A stretch of 64,000 nucleotides of DNA from Symsagittifera roscoffensis (GCF_963678635.1 NC_087066.1:6849954-6913953); one strand, 5' to 3'. Shown: positions 1 to 11,129, counted from the first letter of the stretch. Translations and numbers: made by a program. Notes: generated by a model from the letters alone, not told the origin.

Positions 1-24
1 CAAGTGAGCTGTCAATTATTGGCT

Positions 25-386
25 CAGGGGAGGATTTAGGGGGGGGGGGTTTACTTTTTAAGTCCCTCCTGGGTACTTTTTAAGAATTCCATTTTTGACC
101 GACCGACCGACCCTAAAATTTTGAGGGTGGAGGGTGGAGCGCGCGCCGAAAAAACGCGATTTTTTGGTCAACATTTTCTAAAAAGTTTCTAAAAACGCCT
201 TTTTGGCCTGTTTTCTCAAATATTTGCCTGCCGCGCAGAAAGTTTGGTCAAAACAGGGAGTAAACAGTGCTTAGGGAGAGCTCGAAAAATCAATTCAGTC
301 GACCTAAAAAATCGACAAATTTTTCGAATTTTTTTGAAAATACGCCCCCCCCCCCCCCCCTCGAGAAAATCCTAGATCGGCCCCTG
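25..386. mobile_element. hAT-type MITE with poly-G/poly-C inner ends
   Basis: The ends are imperfect inverted repeats. The left end reads CAGGGGAGGATTT, and the right end read backwards gives CAGGGGCCGATCTAGGATTTT. CAGGGG is a typical hAT terminus. The flanks TATTGGCT (17-24) and CATTGGCT (387-394) form an 8-bp target duplication with one mismatch, also typical of hAT. A G run near 40-49 and a C run near 344-360 lie just inside the ends. No coding frame is present, so it is non-autonomous. Confidence 0.75.
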
Positions 387-1190
387 CATTGGCTGTTTCC
401 TTTTTTGGTCGCCTTTCACTTATAATGTTGTCAATAAATATAATAAGTTCCAAGTTATCCCGTTGTTTTTTAAACTGGTGAATTCAGTATTGTGTTATAC
501 AGCCAAAAGGAAATACTTGGTTTATCATAAAGGTGCATACAGTTAAAATGGTATATAGTACGTGAATTTTATATCAGGCAGAAATAGTTGCAGTCACTTG
601 AGTTCCAATTGCAGATAGAAAACTGGGTCTTTTTTCTGTCAGAACGCAAAAGAACGTGTCGTTCTGACAATAAATTTTAATGAAATAAATCTTGGCTTGG
701 CGAACAAACTAATAATTGTGAACCGATTTGTTCTTCATATCTTCTTGCATCGAAACAAGACGCTTTTAGCCATAATCTAATAAAAGTAAGGCCACTATAC
801 TGGAAGACATTGGAAACGCATCATCAAGTTTTCGATAATTTTTCCCTCAAATTAAACATGGTTAAAGACACTGAAATCTTACAAAATGAAGCTGTTGAAG
901 TAAATTTGATCACTTTTCAGCGCGTAATTTACATTTAATTTTAAAAATCTTTTGTAAGTTTTTCGAAGTCAAAATCTCCGGATTCACCGCGGAGTGGTTA
1001 TTTTAGCTGAAGTTGTATGTTTTTTTTTATATTAGTTGCAGTGTGGCCAACTTAAGTTGAAGGTGTGTTTTTATCGCTATGATTGATAGACGATGTTGTT
1101 GTACTCTATAATGACCGCTTTCATTTTGCTCTATGTTAATGTGAATCTAGGACTGTTCAAAATAGAAGTTCGTCCACTCTTTTTATTCAG
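387..1190. other. Intron sequence upstream of the RTCB exons
   Basis: AT-rich, no coding stretch recognised. It precedes a splice acceptor (TTTTATTCAG ending at 1190). The next upstream RTCB exon is not in the window, so this is probably the 3' part of a long RTCB intron that received the MITE at 25-386. Confidence 0.6.
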
Positions 1191-2092
1191 GCCATCTCTA
1201 AGATGTTCAACTCCACCCCAGATGATCTAGACATGCACGTGATCTACGACGTCTCTCACAACATTGCCAAAATAGAGACACACATAGTTGACGGGAAAGA
1301 GAAGACTCTTCTAGTCCACCGGAAGGGATCCACACGTGCATTCCCCCCACACCACCCCCTGATACCAGTGGACTACCAGTTAACTGGACAGCCGGTCCTC
1401 ATTGGGGGCACTATGGGCACGTGTAGTTATGTGTTGACTGGAACTGAACACGGAATGTCCGAGACATTTGGAACTACATGTCATGGCGCTGGTCGCGCGT
1501 TGTCGAGAGCGAAGTCGCGCCGAAATTTGGATTATACGGAAGTAAATAACGTCGATCTTTCCGATTTCAAAGTATAAAACCACAGAGGAAACGATACAGC
1601 TTTTGATTATTATATGAGAGAGTTGAAGTGTCCACAGTCGAAATTGAAAATTGAAAAAATCAGAACGCTTGAAAATTGTTAATTTTTTGCTAATTCAAAT
1701 TTAAAATGAATGCTAAAATAAGTCAAAATCAGAACTTAAGGATGCCATGCATTCTCAAAAACATGATACGCAATTTTTAAAGTAAAGCGGCAAAAGAAAT
1801 TGGCCAGTTCAAGGTGTAATTTTTATTGGTCTTATTTAGTCTAGGTAGAAACAATTGACGCGTTATGGACATTGCCGCTCACCGGCCATAGAACATAATT
1901 TGTGTATTTTTTCAGGTGTTAAATAAATTGCACGAGCTTGGCATTTCAATCAGAGTGGCCAGTCCCAAGTTGGTGATGGAAGAAGCACCAGAGTCCTACA
2001 AGAATGTGACAGATGTAGTGGACACCTGTCACCAGGCAGGCATCAGTCAGAAGTGCGTCAAACTCAGACCGATTGCCGTCATCAAGGGATAA
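1191..2092 (+). CDS. RTCB: RNA-splicing ligase RTCB, last two coding exons (partial gene)
   Basis: RTCB is the catalytic subunit of the animal tRNA ligase complex. It joins tRNA exon halves (and XBP1 mRNA in the unfolded protein response) by a GTP-dependent 3'-5' mechanism. Exon 1191-1541 (acceptor TTTTATTCAG, donor GTAAAT) encodes 117 residues. Exon 1916-2092 (acceptor TTTTTTCAG) encodes 58 residues and ends in the family C-terminus RPIAVIKG before TAA. Joined in phase 0, they match the C-terminal third of the roughly 505-aa protein, colinear and without breaks. Visible motifs are [46 protein letters not shown] and [14 protein letters not shown]; the last holds the histidine that is guanylylated in this family. 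The upstream exons lie outside the window. This is an ordinary conserved host gene that anchors the window as animal nuclear DNA. Confidence 0.96.
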
Positions 2093-2502
2093 AGAGACTT
2101 CTTACGTAAATAACACGACATATATTCTTTGTGAATCTTAATATGTGTTCTTCCCAGCACCTATGTTCCATGGGCAAAAATTGTTAACCTTCTTCTGTCT
2201 GATTTTTTTTGTTTATTTGTTTAAACATTTTTTTACCACTCTTTGTGATTTTGATTAGTTATGCTGACTTAACATCATGGGTTACAGCGGAAAAAAGAAA
2301 AGCTTGACACAAATTGGATATAACGCAACCCTACAAATTCACATCTATTTGAAATGAATGTTATCGTCTTTTAAAAGGTTACTTACGTCTTTTGTGAAAC
2401 GACTTTTAATAACTGGAAGTAGTGCTTTGAAAAACCTTTCTGTAAAATCTTGTCAAAAAACCTGTACATTAAGATGCCAAGCTCGGGTACTTTGGTAGTG
2501 GT
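2093..2502. other. RTCB 3' UTR and downstream spacer
   Basis: AT-rich sequence after the RTCB stop. No clear AATAAA signal close to the stop and no second coding signal were seen. Confidence 0.4.
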
Positions 2503-2893
2503 TTGGATTCCGCATACTATGTCCCAGGAATCCGCATTTTTTGCGTTGGATTCCGCAACATTTCGAAAAGCGTTTGAAGTAGGAAACCTGATGGAATCGA
2601 AGGAAAAATGTTCAAATACTAGTTGCTAAAATTGAAATTTAGCTAGCAAGCAAAAATTTGGAATCCAGTGACAATGCGTATTATGGAGACAAATGCTAAG
2701 ACATGCCTTCTTTTGGATTCCGCAGACAAATGTATTTTTGCAGTTGGAGTGAATAGAGGAAAAATGCCACTGAATTCCACTGTTTGTCAGTGGATTCTGC
2801 AATCAGTTTGTTCTTTTTTGTCACTGAGTTCCACAATTTGTCAGTGGATTCCGCAGTCAGTTTTTCTTTTTGTCATTGGATTCCACAAACATA
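2503..2893. repeat. Degenerate repeats built on TGGATTCCGCA
   Basis: The word TGGATTCCGCA and close variants recur at least eight times (near 2505, 2533, 2550, 2714, 2771, 2801, 2844 and 2877), often followed by CAGTTTGTTCTTTTT-like text. It is a decayed tandem or dispersed repeat. A second cluster lies at 26500-26870. Frames across it look incidental. Confidence 0.55.
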
Positions 2894-3410
2894 TTTTTAA
2901 CTGTTTCAACATGTATCGGCGCGGACCCAGTGTTTCATCACCTGATTTCTGTAAATTGTTGAACGCTCCCGCCAGTGAACGTCTAATTTCAGCGTATGTG
3001 ACAATAATATGTGTGAGCAAATGAGACAATTATAAACCTCTCAATTTTTCCGCAAGTCCTTTTTCAATTTCAACTACCTTTTAAATAACCACATTTTTCT
3101 GCTTCATTGTAAGACAATTGTCTTGAAGGCTGAGAGAGGATTGTAATATGAAGGGACTTATCTCACTCGTTCAATTAATCGAGCAGCAAAATTTACCCCG
3201 TCGAAAAGATAATTATGCGGAATAAAATGACCAAAAAGGAAACTCATGAGCAACTTTACAGAAATGTCTGATACGTTTATGCCATTTTTGAACATATAAG
3301 AGAGAATGAATTTCAAAATTAGTACTGAATAACACATAATAATTGAAGTTTAACTAAACAAATAACTTAATTAATCTAAGGCAAAAGAGCAAACGAGAAT
3401 TTTGTTCGTA
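2894..3410. other. Spacer without recognisable genes
   Basis: AT-rich. Nothing supported on either strand. Confidence 0.4.
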
Positions 3411-3478
3411 GTGGTCAGGATTCGGACCATATACCTCCGCCCTGACGGTCGCGTTCTTTAACCGCAAGATCAAATGGC
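3411..3478 (-). repeat. tRNA-like stretch (SINE head or tRNA relic)
   Basis: Read on the - strand it contains TTGCGGTTAAAGAACGCGAC, like a tRNA D-arm/A-box region, and 35 nt later GGTCCGAATCC, close to the B-box consensus GGTTCGAATCC. Acceptor-stem pairing was not convincing, so a tRNA-derived SINE or tRNA pseudogene is more likely than a working tRNA. Confidence 0.45.
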
Positions 3479-3533
3479 CTTAATATAGGTTGTCTTTTTC
3501 TCCCATTACATTTCAGCTCAACTGGTTTAACAG

Positions 3534-3614
3534 ATGAAACAGCACACAAAGCTAGCTGCAGCATTAGACAAGCTGCATCAGAAGCTGGATAATATAGAGC
3601 GGAAAAGCGTTTGA
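3534..3614 (+). CDS. Possible terminal exon of an unidentified coiled-coil protein
   Basis: A pyrimidine-rich acceptor region (TTTTTCTCCCATTACATTTCAG at 3495-3516, with a second CAG at 3531-3533) precedes 26 codons and TGA. The predicted peptide is helical and heptad-like (LAAALDKLHQKLDNIERK). The length and acceptor fit a last exon of a gene whose other exons are not recognised. It may equally be chance. Confidence 0.25.
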   Translation: MKQHTKLAAALDKLHQKLDNIERKSV

Positions 3615-3729
3615 ATACAATGAACTTTTAAATGTATTTCTACAGCTATTAACTCGTACACAGTGGATTAGCCAATGACCCAACTATAACATGATCTATC
3701 AGTAGAGGTACAAAGATCAGGTCTGGCTC

Positions 3730-3981
3730 ATCCCGCACCGAAGTTTCATGGATAATAATCGATTATAATGGATTTTCGTTGACTAAAATGTTGTCAATAT
3801 AATCGATTATCATGTTAAATTTAGACCACATAATGGATTTTTAATCGATTATAATCGATTATTTTGGAAAAATTTAAATCCATTATAATCGATTATAATC
3901 CATTTTTCTCAACAATATAATCGATTTTTTTTTCAAAGCTAAATCCAATATAATCGATTATAATCCATTTTTTTTTCAAAA
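3730..3981. repeat. AT-rich ATAATCGATTAT element, copy 1
   Basis: Starts with ATCCCGCACCGAAG, followed by GTTTCATGGATAATAATC and many copies of the palindrome ATAATCGATTAT. An inverted copy lies at 23477-23720. No coding potential. It behaves like a short dispersed element or MITE. Confidence 0.65.
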
Positions 3982-4280
3982 AAAATTCTTGAAAAGCTAA
4001 TCATTTGCTTTATGTTCGGAATCAGCTATCTCACGACTCATCTTTTAAAAAGAATGCAAAAGATGTAAAATTACAAAACAAATTATAAAGGAGCAATTTA
4101 CGATTTGAAAATTTTGAAAAATTAAATAAATTTTAAAGTTTCGGTCTCGTTACTTTTCTTATTCGTATCTCGGTCTTCGTTTTCTCTAATCTCATTGGTT
4201 GGTGACATTTTTCTTTTCATCGATCCCGCTTCAGAGCCTAAAACACAGACGAATAAATTTTTTGATAAATCTTTGAACCT

Positions 4281-4394
4281 TTTTATGAAATCCTAGTTAA
4301 AATTAAGAAAAATTGTTTCAGTTTGCAAAAAATGGGTCATTTCTTTTCTAACTCAATAAACCAATTCAACACCAGAACTGAAAACAACTCAAGT
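4281..4394. repeat. Direct repeat of about 114 bp, copy 1
   Basis: Near-identical to 5400-5515 in the same orientation, from TTTTATGAAATCCTAG to CTGAAAACAACTCAAGT. The two copies flank 1.0 kb that includes the EGF-like exon. Confidence 0.8.
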
Positions 4395-4672
4395 GAGGCG
4401 GCGATTCTCCGCAAACGATGCACAGCAACCAAATGGTTATTCTTTAGCGGGTGTGGGATTCGATGATTCGATAGACGCAAAGAAACTATGCAAAAATCCT
4501 GATTAAATTTCTAGTGAACCATGTCCACCTTTCATTCCCTTCATCCCCCACGGAAATAAAGATTCAAGGCTGAAAGGCGGGAGCTGGGCCGGTGAAAAAA
4601 AACATGTTAAGATTTTTAGGTCCAAAAAGCTATACTTTAAAAAATAATAAAAGTAAAAGTCAAACGTGCTCA

Positions 4673-4843
4673 CTAAATTAGACAAGTGGTTCCCTCGTAT
4701 CTCGGATGGCAGTCGCAGTATAGGAACTTGAACATTGAGGCGACACACTTGCCATGCTGTCCACACCTAGGTCTGCCTGTCTCATCTATGCAAAACTCCT
4801 CCTGGTCCTCACAACTCTCTCTCGTGTTTTCAATCGAGTTTAT
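4673..4843 (-). CDS. EGF-like domain exon or fragment
   Basis: A frame without its own ATG is open for 56 codons and ends with TAG (4673-4675). It encodes one six-cysteine EGF-like module with spacing C-x8-C-x5-C-x9-C-x1-C-x8-C, including CGQHGKC and YCDCHPRYEGTTC. This is the classical EGF pattern of extracellular or secreted animal proteins. An additional upstream Cys (ESCEDQEEFC) suggests a linker to another module. The missing ATG implies an internal or last exon, but the exact splice sites are unclear. It lies in a local G+C rise inside AT-rich DNA. The stop directly after the last cysteine means either a terminal exon or read-through into an intron. No neighbouring exon was identified. 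Confidence 0.55.
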   Translation of the reverse strand: MNSIENTRESCEDQEEFCIDETGRPRCGQHGKCVASMFKFLYCDCHPRYEGTTCLI

Positions 4844-5399
4844 TTAGAGCAAGAAAACAGAAAAAAAAACTAATAACTTTCAAATTTCGAAGAAAAAATA
4901 GATGACCTTAAAGTTTTTTGAATTTCTAAACAATGTATGACCGAACCTTTTTTGATCAAATAGACCCAATTTGAGAAAAATGGGTCAATAGGTAAAATTT
5001 AAATGTTGGTGGGAAATCTGATAATTAAACTCGATTTTCCAAACTAGAAGTCGATAATTCATGACTTTTACATTTCCGCTGTTTGTTCGAGGACTTTGCC
5101 TTCCTTTCAGCAAAGGAAATGAACTAAACTTGAAAAAAGTCAAACTGCAAAAAAAGTAATTTTGAGCCTGAAAAAGTTTCAAGATTTTTCTGGAAAAAAA
5201 ATCATCGTGACCTATTATACAAAAAAGCAAACAAATGTATTGAACTGAAGTTTTATTTACACTAAGTTAGAAGATAACATTAAGTTATGAATTTTTGAAA
5301 AGCAGGGTTGTAAAGTGATTATTGACTGAATTTTTCTCAGTTCAAAGCTATACTAAGTTACAATGCTTTATGATTTTCAACACTAAATCCTTTATGAAA
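4844..5399. other. Spacer, no gene seen
   Basis: AT-rich, homopolymer-rich. Short frames here have no recognisable domain. Confidence 0.4.
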
Positions 5400-5515
5400 T
5401 TTTATGAAATCCTAGTTAAAATTAAGAAAATTTTTTTTCAGTTTGCAAAAAATGGGTCATTTCTTTTCTAACTCAATAAACCAATTCAACACCAGAACTG
5501 AAAAAAAACTCAAGT
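5400..5515. repeat. Direct repeat of about 114 bp, copy 2
   Basis: Matches 4281-4394 in the same orientation with a few substitutions. Confidence 0.8.
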
Positions 5516-5794
5516 AAAGTGCAAAGTTCAAAATTATAGAACATGATGTAAAGGTTTCATAGCAGTGGTTTTTTTTTTAAAAAGCATTAGAAGTTCTTAA
5601 CGCAATTTTTTGTTTTCGACCAAAGATTGTGTTTCAGACAATTAATAGAGACTTTAAGGAAATGTTACAAGTGTTCAGAGCCACACATCTACAGAAAATG
5701 GGCAAAAATTGATACCAAAAAAATTTGATGATCGAACCGATTGTGTATCCAGTTTGTTCCATCTTTATTGCAAACGAACATCTGAAATCAGGGT

Positions 5795-5901
5795 TTGTAC
5801 AAAACTTTAACTAATAGAATGGCTTGTACCAAACTTTCACAAATAGAATGGCTTGCACCAAACTTTCACTAATAGAATGGCTTGCACCAAACTTTCACTA
5901 A
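5795..5901. repeat. 29-bp tandem repeat, short outer array
   Basis: About 3.5 units of GAATGGCTTGCACCAAACTT followed by TCACTAATA, the same unit as the main array at 6299-6883 and separated from it by about 400 bp of AT-rich single-copy text. Confidence 0.9.
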
Positions 5902-6298
5902 AAAAATTTGAACAATTTCTACGAAAAAAAAATTTACTTCCTTAAAAAAAATAAGAATACTGATCTTCAAAAACGCTCAAAATATTACTCATATATTAAT
6001 TTATACTGACTTTGAGGTCAAAATTACTTACAATCTTTTGATCCAGCGCTCTCAGGGAAACCAGTCAGATCATTTAGAGCTTGTATCATACTCTTCAACG
6101 AACTTCATTGGTCCAGCACACAACTAAAACTTTGGTCAAAGTTAATAAATTTTTAACTTTTTTTTCGACAGCACGAGACAATATGAAGCTCAAGGCATTA
6201 ACGCAAAAACAAAAACCAATTTAAATGTCAACAGTTGAATCAACAAACATACCTTGAATTGCAACTAACGTTTTGTATTAGAGCACGCCGGCTATTAA

Positions 6299-6883
6299 AT
6301 GAATGTCATGCACCAAACTTTCACTAACAGAATGGCTTGCACCAAACTTTCACTAACAGAATGGCTTGCACCAAACTATCACTAATAGAATACCTTGCAC
6401 CAAACTTTCACTAATAGTATGGCTTGCACCAAACTTTCACAAATAGAATGGCATGCACCAAACTTTCACTAATCGAATGGCTTGCACCAAACTTTCACTA
6501 ATAGAATGGCTTGCACCAAACTTTCACTAATAGAATGGCTTGCACTTAACTTTCACTAATAGAATGGCGTGTACCAAACTTTCACTTATAGAATGGCTTG
6601 CACCAAATTATCACTAATAGGATGGCTTGCACCAAACTTTCACTTATAGAATGGCTTGCACCAAATTATCACTAATAGAATAGCTTGCACCAAATTTTCA
6701 CTAATAGAATGGCTTGCACCAAACTTTCACAAATAGAATGGCTTGCACCAAACTTTCACTAATAGAATGGCTTGCACCAAACTTTCACTAATAGAATGGC
6801 TTGCACCAAGCTTTCACTAATAGAATGGCTTGCACCAAACTTTCACTAAAAGAATGGCTTGCACCAAACTTTCACTAATAGAG
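6299..6883. repeat. 29-bp tandem repeat, main array (about 20 units)
   Basis: About 20 head-to-tail units of GAATGGCTTGCACCAAACTT plus TCACTAATA, with single-base variants (AACAG, AAATAG, TTATAG endings). One stray unit persists near 7070-7092. The words AATGG-TTG-ACCAAAC also occur in the longer-period array at 20681-21382. The two arrays bracket the CACTA/SET/BEN block, which suggests subterminal repeats of one large transposon. Not a CRISPR: the repeats are directly adjacent without spacers. Confidence 0.95.
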
Positions 6884-7265
6884 AATAACGAAACCTAACT
6901 GAGAGAATAACACATAACCTAACTTCACTTGATCTAGCGCTTTTAGAGAAATACAGTCAGATTATAGAAAAAATTGTAGCATCGTCACGCAAAAAACACA
7001 TGTTGAACTTGCGCAAATTTTTCAAAACATTTTGCCAGCTGCTTCAAAAGCATTTTCCGGCTATTACTAGAATGACTTGCACCAAACTTACTTTTTAACG
7101 TAGTTTTATTTTATATTTCGAGTTATGAAGTCTCCAAAGATCTTTTTTGATCCGTTAACGTTTGATAGCATGCTTAAATGTTATGATCTTACTTTAATTA
7201 AAACAGCGTTAAAAGATAAAAATCTATTTAAAAAAGGGAAACGAGAACCTGTTACAATAATAGTT

Positions 7266-7702
7266 TCAATCAAAATTATTGAAAATTCGGCACATTTTTA
7301 GCACAAATTGAGACATATGCTTTTGTCCGAGATCATTCAGATGGGCACCATCTTCTAGAAGGAAGTCTTCCAATTTGAAACACGCAGGCGAGGCATATTC
7401 ATTCGGATATAGCTTTCTAAATTTGTTGTTGAGTCGTTTGACCGGATTTTCCCAGGTATTTTCAGAGTGATATAACTGCATTGGGTGATCTCGCCGAGGC
7501 AAAAACCCACAAATTTTGAAATTCACATCTTTCCTTAGTGCATTTTTGAACATTTATATATTATGAAGGATTTCTTCATCCGTTTTGCTGTTTATGTCAT
7601 TGTTTCCAACAATAACAAGAACACATTCGTAATGATTGACCTGCTCGGTCAGAAACCGCAATTTCATAGTGATACGGCTCCCACGGGCGTCAATTACAGG
7701 TC
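7266..7702 (-). pseudogene. SGNH/GDSL hydrolase-like domain, broken
   Basis: After an acceptor (TTTTTTGTTCAG, intron 7703-7770 with donor GTAAGT), the - strand reads as the C-terminal two thirds of an SGNH hydrolase. VLVIVGNNDINSK carries the GxND block and LEDGAHLNDLGQKHM carries the D-x-x-H block with the catalytic Asp and His. A TAA interrupts the frame between the two (7554-7556). The GDS block with the nucleophilic serine was not found in the preceding exon, so the piece is probably non-functional. Such esterase-like domains also occur in transposon-encoded proteins. It lies just downstream of the CACTA transposase on the same strand and inside the satellite-bracketed block, so it may be cargo of that element. 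It is not closely similar to the SGNH domain at 62301-64000. Confidence 0.6.
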
Positions 7703-7770
7703 TGAACAAAAAACACAATTTGGTCATTTGACCGATCGTTTGAACAATCATTATAATTTGGACCACTTAC

Positions 7771-8543
7771 CCATATCGTTCAATTTGAGAATTATTACTC
7801 ATGAACGAGCCGCTTCGGCGAAGGTTCGAATCGACAATTATTATAATCGATTTCATCTAAAAAATATTTTAATATTTAAATTAGGCAATTGCAACTTCTG
7901 ATTATGATTGAAAATTTTCTTAGCACAGCATCTTTTTCATGAAAACTACCATTAAGCGTTGAAAATCACTTTTGGATGCATTCAAAATTTCCGCGAAAAG
8001 CTTCTCTTGAAAAAAATTAATAAAGTTTATGAATAGATTTTTCAATGCATCTCATGGAATTCAACATTTGCGCCTGGCTGATTAAATTTACATAAGAGTC
8101 AGAAAAAAAACCGAATCACTAAACAAGTTCCTTACCTTTACACTAGTTCTTAACTTGAAAAAAAAAGAAAGTGGGCCTTCTGTGCTGATTTCAAACCATA
8201 ACACACAAGGAGCAGACACCGTCGGAAAAATATAAACGAGCCGTAAAAAACAGTTGAACAGAAATTCAATCAATTAAGGTCCACAAAATGTAACAAGTTT
8301 AGACAAAGCATTCACTTATGATCAACAAATTTCGGGACAAATACTAGCCATTTCTAAGTTTTCTTTTCTATGAGGGCCACTTTTTTCATTTCACTAACAT
8401 TCACCCATTGCGTTTGCTGTTGACAGTACTTGGACAAAGTTTTCAAATTTCAGATCGCTGTCTTCAGACAGGCCGTATCTGACAGGATAATACAGGGTCA
8501 CATACGCGTACTTCTCTATACTGTCCTCAAAATTGACGAATTA
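7771..8543. other. Spacer downstream of the transposase
   Basis: AT-rich. The part next to 8544 probably holds the frayed C-terminus of the transposase in broken frames. No CACTA-type terminus was recognised. Confidence 0.35.
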
Positions 8544-10440
8544 CTAAATTTGGCCAAAAAGCACAGCACCATTGGCTCTAAAGCAAATATTACTATTTGG
8601 ACCTCTCGGATTTAGTTTGTAGCAACGAGAGTCGAAAAACCAACGCGCCACTTTGCAGCGAGACTCAATCAGCGCATTCTTATAGAGATTACGAGCAGTT
8701 AAAACCTGAACTGTTTCAAGTAAATCAGTGTCAGTTGCTTTCAGTTGAGCGGAGTTATTTCGATAAGTCCAACTTTCTGCCAAGTCTGTCGCATCGTCTT
8801 CTTCTAATGAAGCTTGAAGGAGCTGATAATACTCCAGGTAACGTCTGCAAATCATTTGACAAAATTCATGTGACCCAGATGCGAAATGGGCGCGGAAAGC
8901 ATGGGCTGATTCGAAACACATTGCAGACATAACAAAGAGAGGACCGAAACGCCGCACTTGATCTGGTAAATGCTGTAAGCAATGAATGTTGATAGTTTCA
9001 CCTTTCTTATCACCGAAAATATCAACTGCATCCTCTGAAAATTTATCAAGTAATTTTTTGTGCCACTGTTATGTTTTTTTCAACTTGAGTTTCAAGAAGA
9101 ATCCTCACACCGAAAGAAAGACGCAACAAGCTCTTGTATTGAAAAGATTCCGGTTTCAAGAACTCACGAAAAACACCTGGCGCAAGGAAGAACAATTAAT
9201 TGAAGTACTCATTCGCTTTGAGCTGCGACACTTCGGAGAGAACTCTTGGCTGTCGACCGTGCTGAGTTAATCCAACAGGAACCGCGACATGGTACATAAT
9301 ATCGTCAATTTCAACCCTCTCTTTTTTGTTCAGCAACTTCATGTGTCTTGCCAATAGACTATTATAGACGCCAAGTAAAACGCAATGCATATAATCAACT
9401 GGTGCTGACAACGGCAATCCAGGAACAACACAACTAAAAGCGCTTCTACCTTTAACACCTACCATGTTTACTTTTTGGTTGCCTTGTTGTAGGAAATTTT
9501 CGGCTTTTTCTACCAGATTTTCATGGTACATTGGCTTTCTTTTTTGCCGCTTTACCCGATAAACTTCGTCATTAACCCTGATGTTGAGGGGATAGTATGA
9601 CTGCGTTGAACCATAAGTGACTCCATGATGGGTGCAATACTGGCAACCGTAGTACCCGTTATGCTGGTACATATTCAATAAATTTGGCTTTGCTATGAGG
9701 TCAGCGACAATAAGCACAACATGGAATTTGAGGCAAAATAAACGTCCATTCGGCATTAGAACTGCAACCTTACGTTGTAGCTCTCGAGTCAATTGTTTTA
9801 CAATTTCTTCCCAATTAGATTTTCCTTTGCCAACAAACAAAGCGGCCAAAGCAATATTTTTTTTGGACATCCGTAGAATTGGAGGTAGCTGGGCAACAGA
9901 ATGCCAAATAGGGTAAATTTGGTGATTGACGCTTGAGCTCACAAAAGTAACTCCGTCAGTTGATAAAATCAAGTCAATGCAGAATTCGTCTAGTTGTTGG
10001 GCAATCTGCAAAAGTTCAACAGGCATATCGGAGACTTCATCGCGACAACGACTTAAATTATTTTTAATAATGGATAAAATGTTTCTTTGTACAATATCTT
10101 TAAGCAGTTCTGCAAACTTCAATACGCAAGTCTGTTTTTCTGCTGCAGGAATAATCTTTGCTGTTAGATCTTTGAGGTTCAGTTTAATGCTCTGCAGACT
10201 TTTAAATGCAGATGGCAGCAGATTAGGATTGGGCATAATTGTTTCTAAGAGCTTCAGTAAATCAACTTGACAAGCAGCCGAAATTTTAGGATGATTGGTG
10301 AGAGCTCGGATTAGAACTTGTGCATTGTTGGATCCAACTCTACAACTGGGGTACAAGGGAGTAAATGTGCCTCCAGGTAATTCAAAATAATTTTCCGGCG
10401 CTCGTTGAATTCGTAACTCAAGAAATTTGTTTTTTTTCAG
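8544..10440 (-). pseudogene. CACTA/EnSpm-like transposase (TNP2 + DUF4218-type), decayed
   Basis: The longest open part (9196-10356, 386 codons) has the order seen in animal CACTA-type transposases: STDGVTFVSSS, IYPIWHSVAQLPPI, YYGCQYCTHHGVTY (zinc-type CxxC) and VDYMHCVLLGVYN, ending with SQLKANEYFN. A TAA then interrupts the frame, a frameshift follows near 9060, and the DUF4218-like part continues at 8544-9055 (RRFGPLFVMSAMCFESAHAF, then FCQMICRRYLEYYQLLQ). Upstream, the frame is open to about 10440 (ENYFELPGGTFTP), where an A-run indel separates it from the linker region. Function would be cut-and-paste transposition; this copy is dead. It sits directly after the SET-linker region on the same strand and probably belonged to one polyprotein or gene with it. 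Confidence 0.8.
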
Positions 10441-10532
10441 CAGAATTTGGCGTGGAAGCGCCCACGAATGGTGAAATCGGAAACCTACAACATTCAGGCG
10501 GACCAGGCATAGACGCGTTTGGCAATAGCGAG

Positions 10533-11120
10533 CTAGTCGCGAGAAGGTGACTTGCAGATTATAGATCTTTCAAATAAATCTGTATCAGCGTCTTCAGGTT
10601 CCTGCGCAACTAACACCTGAGAGTCAGTTGTCGGTGAATCAAAAACGTTTTCACACTGCACCTGGTCTGCAGATGAAGTTAACAGATCAGCCTCATCAAA
10701 ATCGCCAATTAATTTATCGCTACGCTCGTTAATTCCTTTCATTATATCTTTGTAAGCCCGATTTTTTTCGCGCCGACGCAAGCGTGTTTTTTTTCCTAGC
10801 TGTAAGATCTTCTTGCAATAATTCAGCCACTGAAGAAGTTCCCTTACTAGTGCTTTGCAGATCCATATCAGCCAAGCTTTTATGATCTCCATCTTGAGAC
10901 TTTGCTGGAGAACGATCTTCTTGTAGTGTTTCGGCCACTGGCGAAAATTCGTTGCAAGTCTTGTGCAATGCCATATTCTCCATGATTTCATGCCCTCTAC
11001 CCTGGGATGGTCTAATGGCATAGGAACTTCAGGTTGACTGTCAGCTATAATTTCCGAATTTTCAATACTTGGTACAGGTGTTTGCAGTACAGGTTGTTGC
11101 AATTCTAATGCAGCTCTCTC
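10533..11120 (-). pseudogene. Linker between SET domain and transposase, copy A
   Basis: A low-complexity, acidic/Ser-rich region (PVLQTPVPSIENSEI; RRREKNRAYKDIMKGI; DFDEADLLTSS) lies between the post-SET cysteines and the transposase. It is frameshifted relative to copy B around 10730-10990: copy B reads as one 243-codon frame, whereas here two frames are needed. No known domain is recognised, only a basic helical stretch KKTRLRRREKNRAYKDI. Confidence 0.55.
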
Positions 11121-11129
11121 TCTCTCTCA

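Noticed and set aside
3411-3478. Functional tRNA gene
   Set aside because: A- and B-box-like words are present but no convincing acceptor stem or anticodon arm could be folded by eye.
6299-6883. Regular ~29-bp repeats like a CRISPR array
   Set aside because: Units are directly adjacent without unique spacers, and the window is animal nuclear DNA; it is a minisatellite.
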